64,000 nt of DNA from Diaporthe sp. PMI_573 (Eukaryota > Ascomycota > Sordariomycetes > Diaporthales > Diaporthaceae), in contig JAJTUP010000011.1 of assembly GCA_021399435.1 (NCBI GenBank), positions 1,426,001 through 1,490,000 on the forward strand, given 5' to 3'. The notes below the pieces were generated by a model. That model saw nothing but the letters and a program-made list of their open reading frames with translations. It was not told the DNA's origin and searched no databases. Position 1 is the stretch's first letter; every line of letters begins with the position of its first letter. Positions 1-11,651 of this stretch are shown piece after piece. The translations under genes and the position numbers were made by a program.

Positions 1-12
1 AAGGATATTAAA

Positions 13-54
13 TGCTTTAACTACGGAAAGAAAGGATACTTTGTACGGGAGTGC
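13..54 (+). pseudogene. gag CCHC zinc knuckle, RIP-mutated (gypsy I)
   Basis: Reading frame 1 gives KCFNYGKKGYFVREC. A retroviral-type knuckle is C-x2-C-x4-H-x4-C. Here the second Cys and the His both read Tyr, which is what TGC to TAC (G to A) and CAC to TAC (C to T) give. The spacing is otherwise exact. This is the 3' end of gag; the rest lies upstream of the window. Nucleic-acid binding would be lost. Confidence 0.75.
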
Positions 55-1319
55 CGTAGTAGGAAGAAGGACTGGAAGCCTATACCTAAAGGCTCTAGAT
101 AAGCCAACATAGTTACCTGTATTAGTAGACTACTACGCTTAAGAATGTAACAAGCTATCGCCAAATAATACTGCTGGTGTAGAATAGAATAGTACAAGCC
201 GTGCCTAGTGTACCCAGACTAAGCAACAGAAGATAGAAGAATCCTGTTTGGCATTACTCCTTAAAACTTACCTACCAACGATAAATAAGAAGGCGAATTG
301 AAAATAGGAGAAATAATCTAATAGCGATTATTATAACTGGTATATATAGAGCTAGATAAGGCCGAAGAAGTCAAGAAATATGCTTTGCTTAGTTAGACAG
401 CCTATTATAATGACAGCTGCATTATATATTGAAGCGATAAAGAAGGAGCTAACTGGTTTTTTAGGGGCGTAGGATAATGACGCACTTTAGCTATAGGAGG
501 ACGGAAGGAACTCCTATATGATTCTAGAAAGGTGCTGGCAGGAAAAATTCCCCAAGATCTATTTATACCTTGAGCGTAGTAAGAGAATCTGTGGGCGTAC
601 TTAGAAAGAGCACCCCTATTGGCCCCTAGAACTAATATTATAGAAGTACTAATTATAGGACGATCCCTCGAGTAAGTAACGCGAGAACCGAGGAAGGAGA
701 CTAAGAAGAATAGAGATGTAGGAAGAACGTTTCCTTGCTATAGTTACTATCTTAGCATCTCTTGGGCCTTATGTATTTATGACGGATGTAGAATCTATAT
801 ATAGGAAAAAGCAAGCCACGACTGGTTTCCTTAAAGGTACTAAGAGTAGGATATTTGACAAACCTACGAGGAAGACGATTTTAAGGGATGGAAACTTAAG
901 AAACAATATAATAATGTGGGCTACGTAATGTTTTGACTCGACCTACGTACCCTTCTAATATATCTATGTAACCCTACCGGATGGCGTACCTGTAAGAATG
1001 AGGAATGTTGAGTATATATGGACGATAAAGTCGAAGAATGGTACCGACTATAGTAACAAGGACAGATTCTCAGTTTTATGAAGCCTATAATATAGGAAGA
1101 AAGTATATAATAGCTTATAGAAGACCTGTAATAATTGTAGAGTATTATACGACAGAATATTAAAAGTATTGACAAAGTCCTAGGAAAGGACTACGGATAG
1201 CTAAAAAACTAAACGAGCTGTCTACAAAACCTCCGATAGTAGGGAAGACCCCTACGAGGTATTTGTGTGTAATAAATACCGATAACGACTATTGATATTT
1301 GAAAATTAAGGTAGAGCTT

Positions 1320-1650
1320 GGAGCCTATTAGTATTACGCGCTTATCGATAGCGGAGTATAGGGGAACTTTATTTTTTTAAGGATGGTAAATAGATACTAC
1401 CTTATATGGTACAAGAAGAAGAAACCCTATAGACTTAATGTAGTTAACGGCACGGAAGTTGCTTATAGAAATGGTATTATTAATATAGAGATTAATTATC
1501 TCTAGGTCTGGATCTAGGACTATATCGAGTAACTTTTGTTTAACATTACTAAGATAGTGGATTATTAGTTAATCCTAGGAATATCTTGGTTAAGGAAGAA
1601 CAACTTTTGGATAGATTAGACTACTGGCCAGATTTACTAGGCAAACCCTG
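1320..1650 (+). pseudogene. aspartyl protease domain of gypsy I, decayed
   Basis: From 1338 the frame reads ALIDSGV, a TAG, then GNFIFL. It matches the retropepsin active-site loop, where DSG is followed by Ala, Gln and Asn. The Asp-Ser-Gly triad at about 1347-1355 survives, but Ala has become Val and Gln has become TAG, both C-to-T changes. The product would be the retrotransposon polyprotein-processing protease; it is non-functional here. Confidence 0.7.
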
Positions 1651-2379
1651 TTAGCTTAGCAAAAGGAACAATTATATATTGTAAGGACAAGCAGAGCTTA
1701 GTCTTTAAAGACAGTACTCAAACGTGTGTTTAAACAAGCCTAGCGACTACCTCTTAAAACGGAGAGAAGGACTTAGTTTTTGGGCAGGCTTTAGAATAGC
1801 CTCTAAACAAGCCAGCATAACGACAGTATAAACTAGGCGGTCTGCCGCGGATTGACGAGAAAAACTTACTGTTAAGCCAAATATAATATAAACCCAATAA
1901 GGAGGGTGGTCTGACGTAGACTGACATAAAGAAACGACAAATTATGCTTGCAGCATAAGAATGTATTAAAGAAATCCAACAAGCGTTAAGATAAATATAA
2001 AAGATTCAGTATATATAGTATAAAACGACACCTATAGTTATGGTTATCTTGCCTATAGAAACCTTACGACAAATATTAAAGGCCTAAAGGATTGGCTTAG
2101 TAAAGCGAGTTAAGCCTATCTTCTAACAATTTATTGCCTACCTATAAAAGGCCAAGACAGCGGAAAAGGATTCTCAAGAGTTTATACTTTAGAAATACCG
2201 CAAGTATACCAAGCTGTTTTTAGCTATGCTTAATACCAGACTACCTAAATATAGTAATTGAGATTACGAAATATTCTTAGAATTAGGAAAAATACCTAAA
2301 TTCTCTAAAATCTACGGATTTAACGAAATATAACTTAAGATACTTAGGGAGTATCTTGACGAGAACCTAGAGAAAGGTT

Positions 2380-3500
2380 ACATTTGACTATCTACTTTAC
2401 CTGTAGGATATTCGATCCTTTTTGTACTAAAGAAAAACGGGAAGCTACAGCTTTACGTAAATTATTGCTAATTAAACGACATTACTATTAAAAACCGCTA
2501 CCCGCTATCTTTAATTAAGGAACTATGAGATTGACTGTAAGGAGCCTAATGGTTTACGGCTCTAGACCTTAAGGGAGCCTATAACTTTATTAGAATGAAG
2601 AAAGGCGAAGAATGGAAAACAGTGTTTTAAATACGCTATGGATATTTTAAATATCTGGTTATACTATTTAGATTGACCAATGTATTAGTATTGTTTTAAG
2701 CTATGATTAATTATGTTTTTAGAGAATATTTGGACATCTTTGTGGTTGTATATCTAGACGATATCTTTATCTACTTTAAAACGCTTGAAGAATACAAGGA
2801 ATACATATATAAGGTACTATAGAAGCTTTAGGACGTAAAGCTTCTAGTTAAATTAGAGAAAAGCAAGTTTTACACCAAGGAAGTCGACTACCTTAGATAT
2901 ATTATCCGATCTGGACAAATTGTGATGTAAGTATCTAAAATTAAAGCCATTAAATACTGGCCTATACCTATAAATATTAAGGAAGTTTGAGGATTTCTCA
3001 GATATGTTAACTTTTATAGATAATTTATTAAAGGTTACGGAGGACTTGTAAAATTTTTTATAGACCTTACTAAGAAGGACGAAGAATTTTGATAGATACA
3101 AGAAGTATAAGATGTTTTTGACACGATAATCTAGAAGATTCTGGAAGAACTAATACTAGTTGAAGCAGACCCTAGTAAGGTCTATAAAGTTGAGACCGAC
3201 GCCTTAGATTTTGCGATAGGAGGATAACTAGGTTAACGGGACGACTAAGGCAAACTATACTCTATTGTATTTTTTTTGAAAAAGCTTAATGGCCTAGAAC
3301 TTAATTACCCTATATACGATAAGGAACTTATGGCAATAATTGAAGCATTTAAGAAATAGCAATATTACCTTATAGGAGCTAAGCACTAGGTTTAAGTCTA
3401 TACCGACTATAAGAACTTTATACACTTTACAATAACTAAAGAACTTAATAAGTGTTAGATTAGATGGGCAGAGTTTTTGTTATAATTTAACCTTAGGATT
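2380..3500 (+). pseudogene. reverse transcriptase-RNase H of gypsy I, decayed
   Basis: RT palm motifs are readable: DLKGAYNFIRM at about 2570-2600, then YLDDIFIY, with the catalytic YLDD codons at 2751-2762 intact. RNase H follows from about 3160, with KLNGLELNYPIYDKELMAII typical of Ty3/gypsy RNase H. Many TAG/TAA stops interrupt the frame at Gln or Trp positions. The enzyme would copy element RNA into DNA. The active-site Asp pair survives but the polyprotein is broken. Confidence 0.85.
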
Positions 3501-3689
3501 ATCTACTGTAAGTAGACGAGCAGATGTATTTAGCAGACGGCTAGACTACTTATAGGAGGTTCTACTAGAAACATAGAGTATTTTTTAAGTTACTCCTAAT
3601 GGAGACTTGTTGTAAGAATCTTGATAATTGGCAATAATATTCTAAGCCAAGGTTGACTCTAGCTGGGAAAACAAGCTTAAGGCAGCCTA

Positions 3690-4420
3690 CCAAAATATGT
3701 CTTTAGAAGTTAAGGGACAAATGGTAGAAGATAACAGAATGTTGTATTAAGGAAGACAACTCTTTATACCTATGGACCTATGGAAGGAACTTATTAAACA
3801 AATCTACAAAGCTTTAGCGTATGGACATTAAGGAATTACGGTAATGATTAAAAGAATTAGACGACACTATTATTTTTTAAAAATAAAGGAGAAAGTCTAA
3901 AAAGTCATCTAGAACTGCGATATATGTTGCAAAAGTAAGACCGCGAGATATAAACCTTACGGCCTGCTATAATCTCTGTTAGTATCTAACAGACCATGGC
4001 AGTCTATTAGCCTAGACTTTATTGTTAAGCTACTACTTTTAAAGGAACTAATGACAGGAGCCTAGTATGATAGCATTTTGGTTATTGTTAATAGATTTAC
4101 GAAATACTCCTACTTCTTATTCTACAAAGAAGCAAGTAATGTAGACGATCTTATATATGCGTTCTTACAGACAATTATTAGTAACTATGGCGTACTATAA
4201 GAAATAGTGTTAGATAGAGGAACAGTATTTACTTTTAACTTCTGGCAATTATTTATAAGACAACTTGGTATAAAGTCAAAGCTATCTATAGCCTTCTATC
4301 CTTAGACGGATGGATAAACTAAAAGATTAAACTAAATTTTGGAACAGTATCTTTGTAGTTACGTTAACTACAAACAAAACAACTGGGTATAGTTGTTACC
4401 TATGGTCAGAGTTATGATAG
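3690..4420 (+). pseudogene. integrase of gypsy I, decayed and truncated
   Basis: An HHCC-type zinc region (CDICCKSKTARYK around 3915-3955) is followed by the DDE core: ISLDFIVKL at about 4009, then LDRGTVFTF at about 4210-4230. The frame continues to NNWV and LLPM and is lost at about 4420, where TA-rich repeats start. The third acidic residue region is not recognisable, so the core is incomplete. Confidence 0.8.
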
Positions 4421-4585
4421 TTAAATATACATTGTATATTTTAATATACAAATATACAATATACATGTATATTTGTATATTGTATATCCTAAGGTCTTGT
4501 ATATTTGTATATTGTATATTTGTATATTGTATATTTGTATATTTGTATATTAAATATACAAATATACAAATATACAATTTCTAAA
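4421..4585. repeat. TA-rich minisatellite, left copy
   Basis: About 165 bp built from short units of the type TATATTTGTATATTG, broken by one non-repetitive core (ATCCTAAGGTCTTG). Nearly the same arrangement, with core ATCTTAGAGTCTTG and in the same orientation, occurs at about 8800-8964. Open frames in it on both strands are low-complexity artefacts. Confidence 0.85.
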
Positions 4586-4849
4586 AATAGAAATATTATA
4601 AATTAATATATAATATAGAGCTAAATTCTAGCTATAAAACTATATAAATTTTATTATAATAGCTTTAAAATTAATCAAGTTAAAATTCTTTTATATAAAT
4701 ATATAATAATATATTAAATATATCTTAATATATTTTATTTTACTTATACTCTAAAGTATATTATAATTTATTAAATATTAAGTATTATATTATTTCACTA
4801 ACTTAAATTAACTTAATATATTATATATAAAAAAAACCTTTTAAATCCT

Positions 4850-7800
4850 TTAACTAAAATCACTATCTTCCCCTTCACTAAAAGAAGCTTCTAAATCCCC
4901 TATATTATTATATACTGCTTCTAAATCAGGATATCTCTTAGTTTTATATATATTTTTATCTTTACTATTAGATTTAGTAATCATTAACTCTTTTCTAGTA
5001 TCGTGCTTTAAATTAGTACGACGACTAGTAATAATATTCATACTACTATTAAAGTTTCCTTCAATAGCAGCAGATGTAGCGGGGATATTTAGGTATTGAA
5101 TAGCTAAAATAGATAAATTAGGGTAAGAATCTTTATTTATTTCCCAAAACGCAAATATATCATACTATTAATGATTAGTATTATAACTTATAAATATTTA
5201 AAAGATTAAGTAATAAAATAAAATACTTACTCTACCCCCTTTTCTAACTTCTTTTAAGTATTTATTTAATTCTTCCCTTAATATATAATCGATATTATTT
5301 TGAGTTTGTATATTAGTTATAGGGTTAGATACTGGAAATAAAGTATCTAATAGGTTGTTTTCTTTTATTTTTTGTGTAGACTTCTTTTTAGGTGATATAT
5401 TTGAAGTTGTTAAATCGATATATATTTTGTTTTGTTTAGTAGTTGGTTGTGGTGGTAATTCTATATCTTTTCCTTTATTATTTTTAATTCTCTTATATAA
5501 CCTATTAAGCTATTAGTACTATATTTAAATAATTTAAATAATATATATTATAGTTATATATACTTACTCTTTTAAATCCTCTAGTAATAAATCTTTAATA
5601 AATTCAATTTGAGGAAGAGAAAATATATTTTTTAATATTTCAAGGTTAAATCGTGGATCTAATAGTGTACTATATATATATGTTTTATATTTATTTATAT
5701 TATGTGTTGTCCACTTAAAGTCGGTTGGGTAATAAGTATTTAACTTATTTAATCCTGCTTTTATAGCTTGAATAAAAATAGGAGCGAATGGGTGTAATAG
5801 GGTCTATATTAAAATATTAGCTAGATATATATATATATATAATATAAAAAAGACTTACACCCTCTTCTTCACCCAGATTAACATCATCTTCATATAGTTT
5901 TTTAAAGTCTAATAAGGTAGTATATATATTGTCTAACGAAGGTAATACTAAACTTAAAGTAGGGTAGCTTAACCCTTGTAAAAGAATAGTAGGCTGATAG
6001 AATGATTGTAGTAAATCTTTTAAATTAATTAATTGGTTCCAATTTCTTTCAGATATAATAGTATCTTTAAGAAGTCCGTGGTTAAAGTCTCGTATAAGTC
6101 GATTAATAGGAGTTTTAAATTTAATAGCCATTTCTAGCATATTATATAGAGAGTTCCAACGTGTTTCTACATCTAAAATATAAAATATTAGTTATTATAT
6201 ATTATATATATTTATAATAGTATATATAACACCTACCTAGTAGGATAATAGTTCTATTATCATCCTCTAAATCGTTGTTATTATTTTTATAGTCTTGTAG
6301 TATTTCAAGCCACCGTTTTTGAATTTGTCGATTTCTTTTAATAGCTATAACAATTCGACGTATTTTATTAGGTAATCCTAGAATATATAATATATTAGTA
6401 TATAAAGTTATATATATTATTAAAATATTAAATACCTAGTAGTTTTTTTAATATTTTATCTTTTTCATTTTGAGAAATAGTCTCCCATTCTTCACCCGTT
6501 CGGGTAAATATAGCCGATAGCTCAATTTCTTGTAGTTCATTACTATTAATAGTATTTTTATTAAATTCGTGTATTATAGCCTTAGCGGCTAAGTTAAATA
6601 TATGGGCGGTACAGCGTATATCGTTTTGAAATTCTAAATCGCCTTCTAAATAGTATTGGATTTTAAAATTCTCAAGAAAAGTATTATTATTCGAGCCGTT
6701 ATCTCGTGTAATACTATTATAATAGTTAGTATATTAGATATTATATATATATATAGAATATTAAATATAAATACCTATTAATAGTTTGTAACGGGATTTC
6801 TAAAGGACTAACTATATTATTATTAAATATCTCAAATATATAGTCTCCACTATGAGCTTCATGTAGTATTTCAAAGCCTATATATATTATTAGTATAATT
6901 AAATAAATAATATAATAAATAAAGATAATATACCTATTAGTCGATAGTCTAAAACTGAGTTTTTATCAATAAAATTCATAATAACTCCTAAATATCCATG
7001 GGAATCTATAGAAGTCCATATATCTAGTTGAATAGATATACCCTTATTATTTATAGTTTGTTCTTTAATTATTTCTTTAATATCTTGTATAGTATTATCA
7101 TAAGATACTCTTAAAAAAGCACGTAATTTTCGATAGTATATTTTAGGTGTATTTCTATATATATATATATATTAGTAAAGTATATATATATATATTAATA
7201 AACTTACTCATTTAAATAGTGTGTTAATTCGTTAAATGACTTAGATGATAAAATATTAAAAGATAAGTTATTTGTTGATAAAAAATTAATAACCTTTTCA
7301 AGATAGACTTTATTATCTATATTAAAATAGTGAGAATAAGGTCGTTTTTTTTTATTTCCACTAAAGGATTCACTAATAGATAGTTGTGTGCTTTGTTGAG
7401 AATTTATATTTAAATTAGAATGTATATTCTCGTTATAATCTTGCCCTAATTTTAATAAATATATTAGTATAAATAGAATTAGTTATATATATATATAACT
7501 TACTTTTAATTAAGCCATTTCTTTCATCTTCAATATTAGAAGCTATTTGTATATGTTTTTCCCTATAGTGTAAAGGCCCACTACTACCTATTTACATTCT
7601 AGCAGTAGGGTAGTGTAATTTAACCTTACATTTAGGCATAGTACAAGTAAATTCAACCCTTCTTGGTATATTAAGGTTAATATCTAATAGTTTATAGTTA
7701 AATAACCCATTTTTTATAACATAAGAATTTAGTGGTTTAAGTTTAAAGTTAGGCTGGTTTTCTTTATCATTTTTATAATCTTTTTTATTTTTCTTTTTAA

Positions 7801-7954
7801 TAGATAGTTGACGAGAAGTATTAATAGGGTTAATAGATGTAATATTATTAGCGTCACTTTGAATATAACTATCGTCTTCAGGGTCAGATTGTTGAGCGTT
7901 ACGAATTTGATAACCCTGAGAGGGTCCGGCGTTAGACGAGGTAAAAGAATCCAT
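4850..7954 (-). pseudogene. hAT transposase, ten exons, one in-frame stop
   Basis: Exons (minus strand): 7954-7504, 7445-7208, 7154-6934, 6877-6775, 6713-6436, 6377-6237, 6172-5859, 5803-5568, 5501-5231, 5164-4850. All nine introns (53-66 bp) are GT-AG, most starting GTAAGT and most carrying a TACTAAT-like branch site. They splice in phase to 855 codons plus stop. Domains: a BED-like zinc finger around residues 104-131; LDIWTS with catalytic Asp about 274; TRDNGSNN with Asp about 342; the CxxH of RCTAH (372-375); DVETRWNSLYNML; STLLDPRFNLEIL; and the C-terminal dimerisation block NIPATSAAIEGNFN. One TAA at 7592-7594 (codon 121) falls inside the zinc finger. Apart from that stop the frame is open, unlike all neighbouring elements, although the gene is very AT-rich. 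The ATG at 7954 fits because the frame upstream is non-coding. Confidence 0.88.
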
Positions 7955-8281
7955 TTTTTAATATTTTATAGTACAGATATAATATATAGTACTTTTCAAT
8001 ATAGATATATAGTAATAATATAATATAATGATTTTTTTAAAGATTTTATAATATAGAGTATTTAGTTTTTTTATAATATTTTATATATTTTAATACTAAT
8101 AAAAATTTTTTAGGTTTTTAATATATATAAGTAGTTAATAGTGTTGATAGTTTGTTGATAGCTTAGATAGTTAATATATAATCATTGACTTTAGTGGTAA
8201 AGAAAGAAAAAAAGAAAAGAAAAGAAAAAAGAATAAATTTAAGATATATATATAGTTAGTTCTATTAGTCTATTAGTCTAG

Positions 8282-8512
8282 TTTATTAGTTTATTAGTTT
8301 ATTAGTTTATTAGTTTATTAGTTTATTAGTTTATTAGTTTATTAGTTTATTAGTTTATTAGTTTATTAGTTTATTAGTTTATTAGTTTATTAGTTTATTA
8401 GTTTATTAGTTTATTAGTTTATTAGTTTATTAGTTTATTAGTTTATTAGTTTATTAGTTTATTAGTTTATTAGTTTATTAGTTTATTAGTTTATTAGTTT
8501 ATTAGTTTATTA
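8282..8512. repeat. 8-bp minisatellite (TTTATTAG), about 29 copies
   Basis: A near-perfect head-to-tail array of TTTATTAG, about 231 bp, preceded by two variant units (TCTATTAG) and followed by TATAGTAG/TCTATTAG variants and an inverted TACTAATAAACTAATAA. It lies about 300 bp upstream of the hAT transposase start. An 8-bp period is notable because hAT insertion duplicates 8 bp, but a causal link is only a guess. Confidence 0.95.
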
Positions 8513-8799
8513 GTATAGTAGTCTATTAGTTTATTACTAATAAACTAATAACTTTAAATCCTCTTATATAAAAGATTAACTTTAAAATAAAACTGTATTT
8601 TATAGGTACTATAGTATAGTTAAATAGACGTGTAGTTTAATATATTTAAAATTTACCTCCTGCAAAATTGTGACTAATATTATTGTAGTATATAATTATT
8701 TATAGTAATGAATATTTTAAATAATTAAGTTATAAGACCTGTAAAGGGTATAGGTTTAATTCCTTTTTAATATTAATCTTTTTTTTTATATATTGTATA

Positions 8800-8964
8800 T
8801 TATATATTTATATATTTCAATATACAATATATAAATATACATGTATATTTGTATATTGTATATCTTAGAGTCTTGTATATTTGTATATTGTATATTTGTG
8901 TATATTGTATATTTGTATATTGTATATTAGTGTATATTGTATATCTGTATATTTGTATATTTGT
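8800..8964. repeat. TA-rich minisatellite, right copy
   Basis: Same unit type and same orientation as 4421-4585, with the related core ATCTTAGAGTCTTG near 8860-8875. Copia integrase sequence begins immediately after it. With the left copy it forms a direct-repeat pair about 4.4 kb apart. Confidence 0.85.
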
Positions 8965-11398
8965 ATATTTGTGTATATTTAGAACTCTGATTGTATATAA
9001 TCTGGGAACTAACTTTGCTTTAAAGGAATTCCGGAATAATGTAAAGATTATAGAAATTATATATAAAGAAATACTTGTAGAAGTATACTGGGCTTTAGGC
9101 AAGGTTGAATGCTTGTATAGACCCCTGAAAAGAGCTTTTAAGATTCTAAAGGCTAAGATCGGCTACTATATAAATAATAAAATATTTTTATAGATAGCCG
9201 TAAAGGTACTAAACAATACTGTAGGACTAAATAGCATTATACTAATACTTCTAGTTTTTAGAGCATACCTACAGATATTACAGAATTTGCCGCCTTTACT
9301 AGATATTGTACAATAAGTATTAGCAGTTTAGAAAGTAATAAAGATGCTATGTATAATCTAAGTAGAAGTTGAAGTTAACTGTGTAATTAATACCAGGAAT
9401 AGACCAGACCTCTAATCTACCTTGTCCCTACTAATTTAGAGTAAAGTCCTGATTTAGAGGGAAAACAAGGGGTAGAAGAAACTATATAAAGTCAACAATA
9501 TTAAGAGATATATAATTACAGTAAGTATAACAAATAGACTAATTTAAATACAGGTAATATATATTAAGCTATATTACTGTATAGTAGAAGCTATACTCTA
9601 AGACAAATTAGATACCCCTTAGCCTATTATATGAGAATAACTCTAGCTAAGGAAAAGAGGATAACTAAGGAAGGCTACTATACAAGCTATTTAACTAAGG
9701 AGAAGAGGACACCCCTATAGGGCTGCTGTATAACCAACATTTGTTATGTATATATAGTAGTTGCCGGGTATTTTTCTTACCTAAAAGGAGAAGGACTTAT
9801 ATAATTTGGCAATTAGACTTTGCTAAAACAATATTATCACTACTTCTAGAAGACTATTTGAAGAGTCTAATATACTAGAGATAGACGTACTAGCTAGTAA
9901 AGATATCTTTAAATTTATCTAGTATGATGTAAGATAATATAGTGGGCTTTAGATTTTCAAGACAAGGATGGTATAAGAGGTAAAGAATAAATTAACTAAG
10001 CTAATAGAAAAGTCTAGGCTTGTTGTACAAGAATATGGAGATTTAGGAAAGGAGGCAATTTTAATCCAAGCTTCTACTATTTAAAGAATAAGCCAGAGAC
10101 TCATTCTCGCACTAGGACCAACCCTTATACTATACTTTTACTGCCAAGGAGAGTTAAGGGACATTATATAAGCTTATACCTAATTACGCAACCCCCTTAC
10201 TTGTATAATTCTGGTAGAACTACTAGTTAAGCTGTATAATTAGTACCTATTAGAAACTATATTCTTGATTTAGAAGCCATTATACAGACTAGTAGAGTTA
10301 GGTCTATATTGGTATAAAATATACTACTTATACTATACTAAAGCCCTAGAAATAAAGGTTTCTATATACGACCTATGTCTACTGTTTACTATAAATAGGC
10401 TGCACGAATTTAAATTGGTTGAAATATAGACAGACAATATATTTAGGTTTACAACCCTCCTATTCTCTAGGAGGGAAGAAAAGGAATTAAAGAAGAAGAA
10501 GTTTTGTGTAAAGGACAAGTAAATGCTGGGACTATAACAGCTAATTGAATTTAATGGAGGAAGGATTAAACTTAATAAGGACAACATTACCTTTATATAG
10601 AAGAGCCAAGTAGCAAATCTGGTCCTAATTAACCCAGAGGCTAAAGATGTACTCTAACAGTATGTTACATAATGTACAAAGGGTATATATATTGCTTCAA
10701 TATATCAACCGAAAGCAGTGTACAACCTATTCTTAGTAGCCTAGATTAAAGACCTAGAGAAGAAAGATATAGAGGTACTTAATGTATAAATTAAGTAGTA
10801 GATAGAAAACCCTAAAAGAGGGATTATATTTATTCTACTTAACTTAAAGTATACAAAGCTCTATATTTTTATAGATAGATCTTTTGCTAACAATATAGAT
10901 CTTAGCTTATAGCTAGAATTTATTATTATACTGGTAATAGAGACTGGCTGTATAAGAGAAGACTTTAAAATCTGTAGAAACATTATTTATTAGAGCTTAA
11001 CTAAGTGTAAAAGAGTAACCTAAAGCATACTAGTGAGTAAGCTGTATAGAATAATGACTAGATTTAACAGTAGTATGGTACTTAGTATAATACTTAACTA
11101 GATTATAAGCTATTTAGAAATGCTAAGAATTCCAGTTATTATCTATATAGATTCAAGATTACTGTATAACTATCTAGTTAGGCTAGGTATAATAGATAAG
11201 AAGAGACTGATAATTGACATTATGTTACTAAGGGAAGTATATAAAAAGAAAGAAATTTCTAAAGTACGGTGGATTAATAGGAAAGACAACCTAGCTAATG
11301 CTTATATAAAGAAGGCACCAAATAGAGTATTGGAAAAGCTGATCTCAATAAATACTTTAAAGGTTAGGGTAGAGGCATATATAGAGTGCCTTAGCTAG
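8965..11398 (+). pseudogene. copia pol (integrase, RT, RNase H), RIP-degraded
   Basis: Integrase C-terminal part: NLGTNFALKEF at about 8995-9030, then ALGKVECLYRPLKRAF. RT segments follow (KSRLVVQEYGDLGKEAILIQ around 10010-10065; SIYDLCLLF near 10365), although the catalytic YVDD-type box is not clearly readable. RNase H: FANNIDLSL near 10885, SKLYRIMTRF near 11040, then an uninterrupted stretch 11120-11398 with YIDSRLLYNYLVRLG and IDIMLLREVY. Stops are frequent elsewhere. The pol would reverse-transcribe and integrate the element; it cannot be expressed as it stands. Confidence 0.88.
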
Positions 11399-11410
11399 AA
11401 GGAATAAAGG

Positions 11411-11561
11411 CAAAAAGATAGAGATAATTTAGGTATAGAGTTACACTAGGGATTAAACCTAGGTCTCTAGCTAAAAAGCTAGTATCCTTCTAACTAGACT
11501 ATGTGACTAGTTAATACCCTTACTATCTCTACCAAAAGAGGAGGAAGGCATAATTATAAGG
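11411..11561 (-). mobile_element. tRNA-derived SINE-like insertion with 11-bp target duplication
   Basis: A 151-bp segment flanked by the perfect direct repeat AGGAATAAAGG (11400-11410 and 11562-11572). Copia copy 2 has a single uninterrupted version of this site near 58722-58741, so the segment is an insertion rather than part of the element. On the minus strand, 11507-11440 looks like a tRNA: an A-box-like TAGTCTAGTTAGAAGG, an anticodon-type hairpin CTAGC/GCTAG, a B-box-like GGTTTAATCCC, and acceptor ends GTCACAT/GTGTAAC that pair apart from one mismatch. tRNA-derived SINEs have exactly this build and arise by LINE-mediated insertion. It could instead be a retroposed tRNA pseudogene. Confidence 0.7.
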
Positions 11562-11651
11562 AGGAATAAAGGGAGAGGTGCTTGACTAGAGAGTATGAGG
11601 ACAAGAAGAAAAAGCGGTAGGATAGCTGTATAAAAACTTGAGGATTGAAGG

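Larger units (their letters stand above)
1..4420 (+). mobile_element. Ty3/gypsy retrotransposon relic (gypsy I), truncated in integrase
   Basis: RIP-degraded gypsy-type LTR retrotransposon in sense orientation. The domain order is gag zinc knuckle, protease, reverse transcriptase, RNase H, integrase, which is the Ty3/gypsy order (integrase after RT). Reading frames are long but broken by TAG/TAA where Gln, and TGA/TAG where Trp, would be expected. The left end lies outside the window. The right end stops abruptly inside the integrase core near 4420, where a TA-rich minisatellite begins. No LTR is visible. It is inactive. Confidence 0.9.
4586..8799 (-). mobile_element. hAT-family DNA transposon (ends not resolved)
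   Basis: Very AT-rich interval holding an almost complete hAT transposase gene on the minus strand (4850-7954). It is bounded on each side by the same TA-rich minisatellite. I could not find convincing terminal inverted repeats or an 8-bp target duplication, so the interval is only an outer limit. 7955-8280 has no gene and shows A/T tracts plus an AAAGAAA-rich stretch. 8513-8799 has no gene; near 8745-8765 a tRNA T-arm-like GGTTTAATTCC occurs. Confidence 0.7.

Noticed and set aside
4368..4584. Open frames on both strands in the TA-rich repeat
   Set aside because: Both are translations of a simple repeat (Tyr/Ile/Asn runs); the same happens at 8800-9100.
8282..8512. CRISPR array
   Set aside because: Contiguous 8-bp tandem units with no spacers, in a fungal context.
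8740..8770. tRNA gene or SINE near GGTTTAATTCC
   Set aside because: Only a T-arm-like piece is present; no convincing A-box or acceptor stem.
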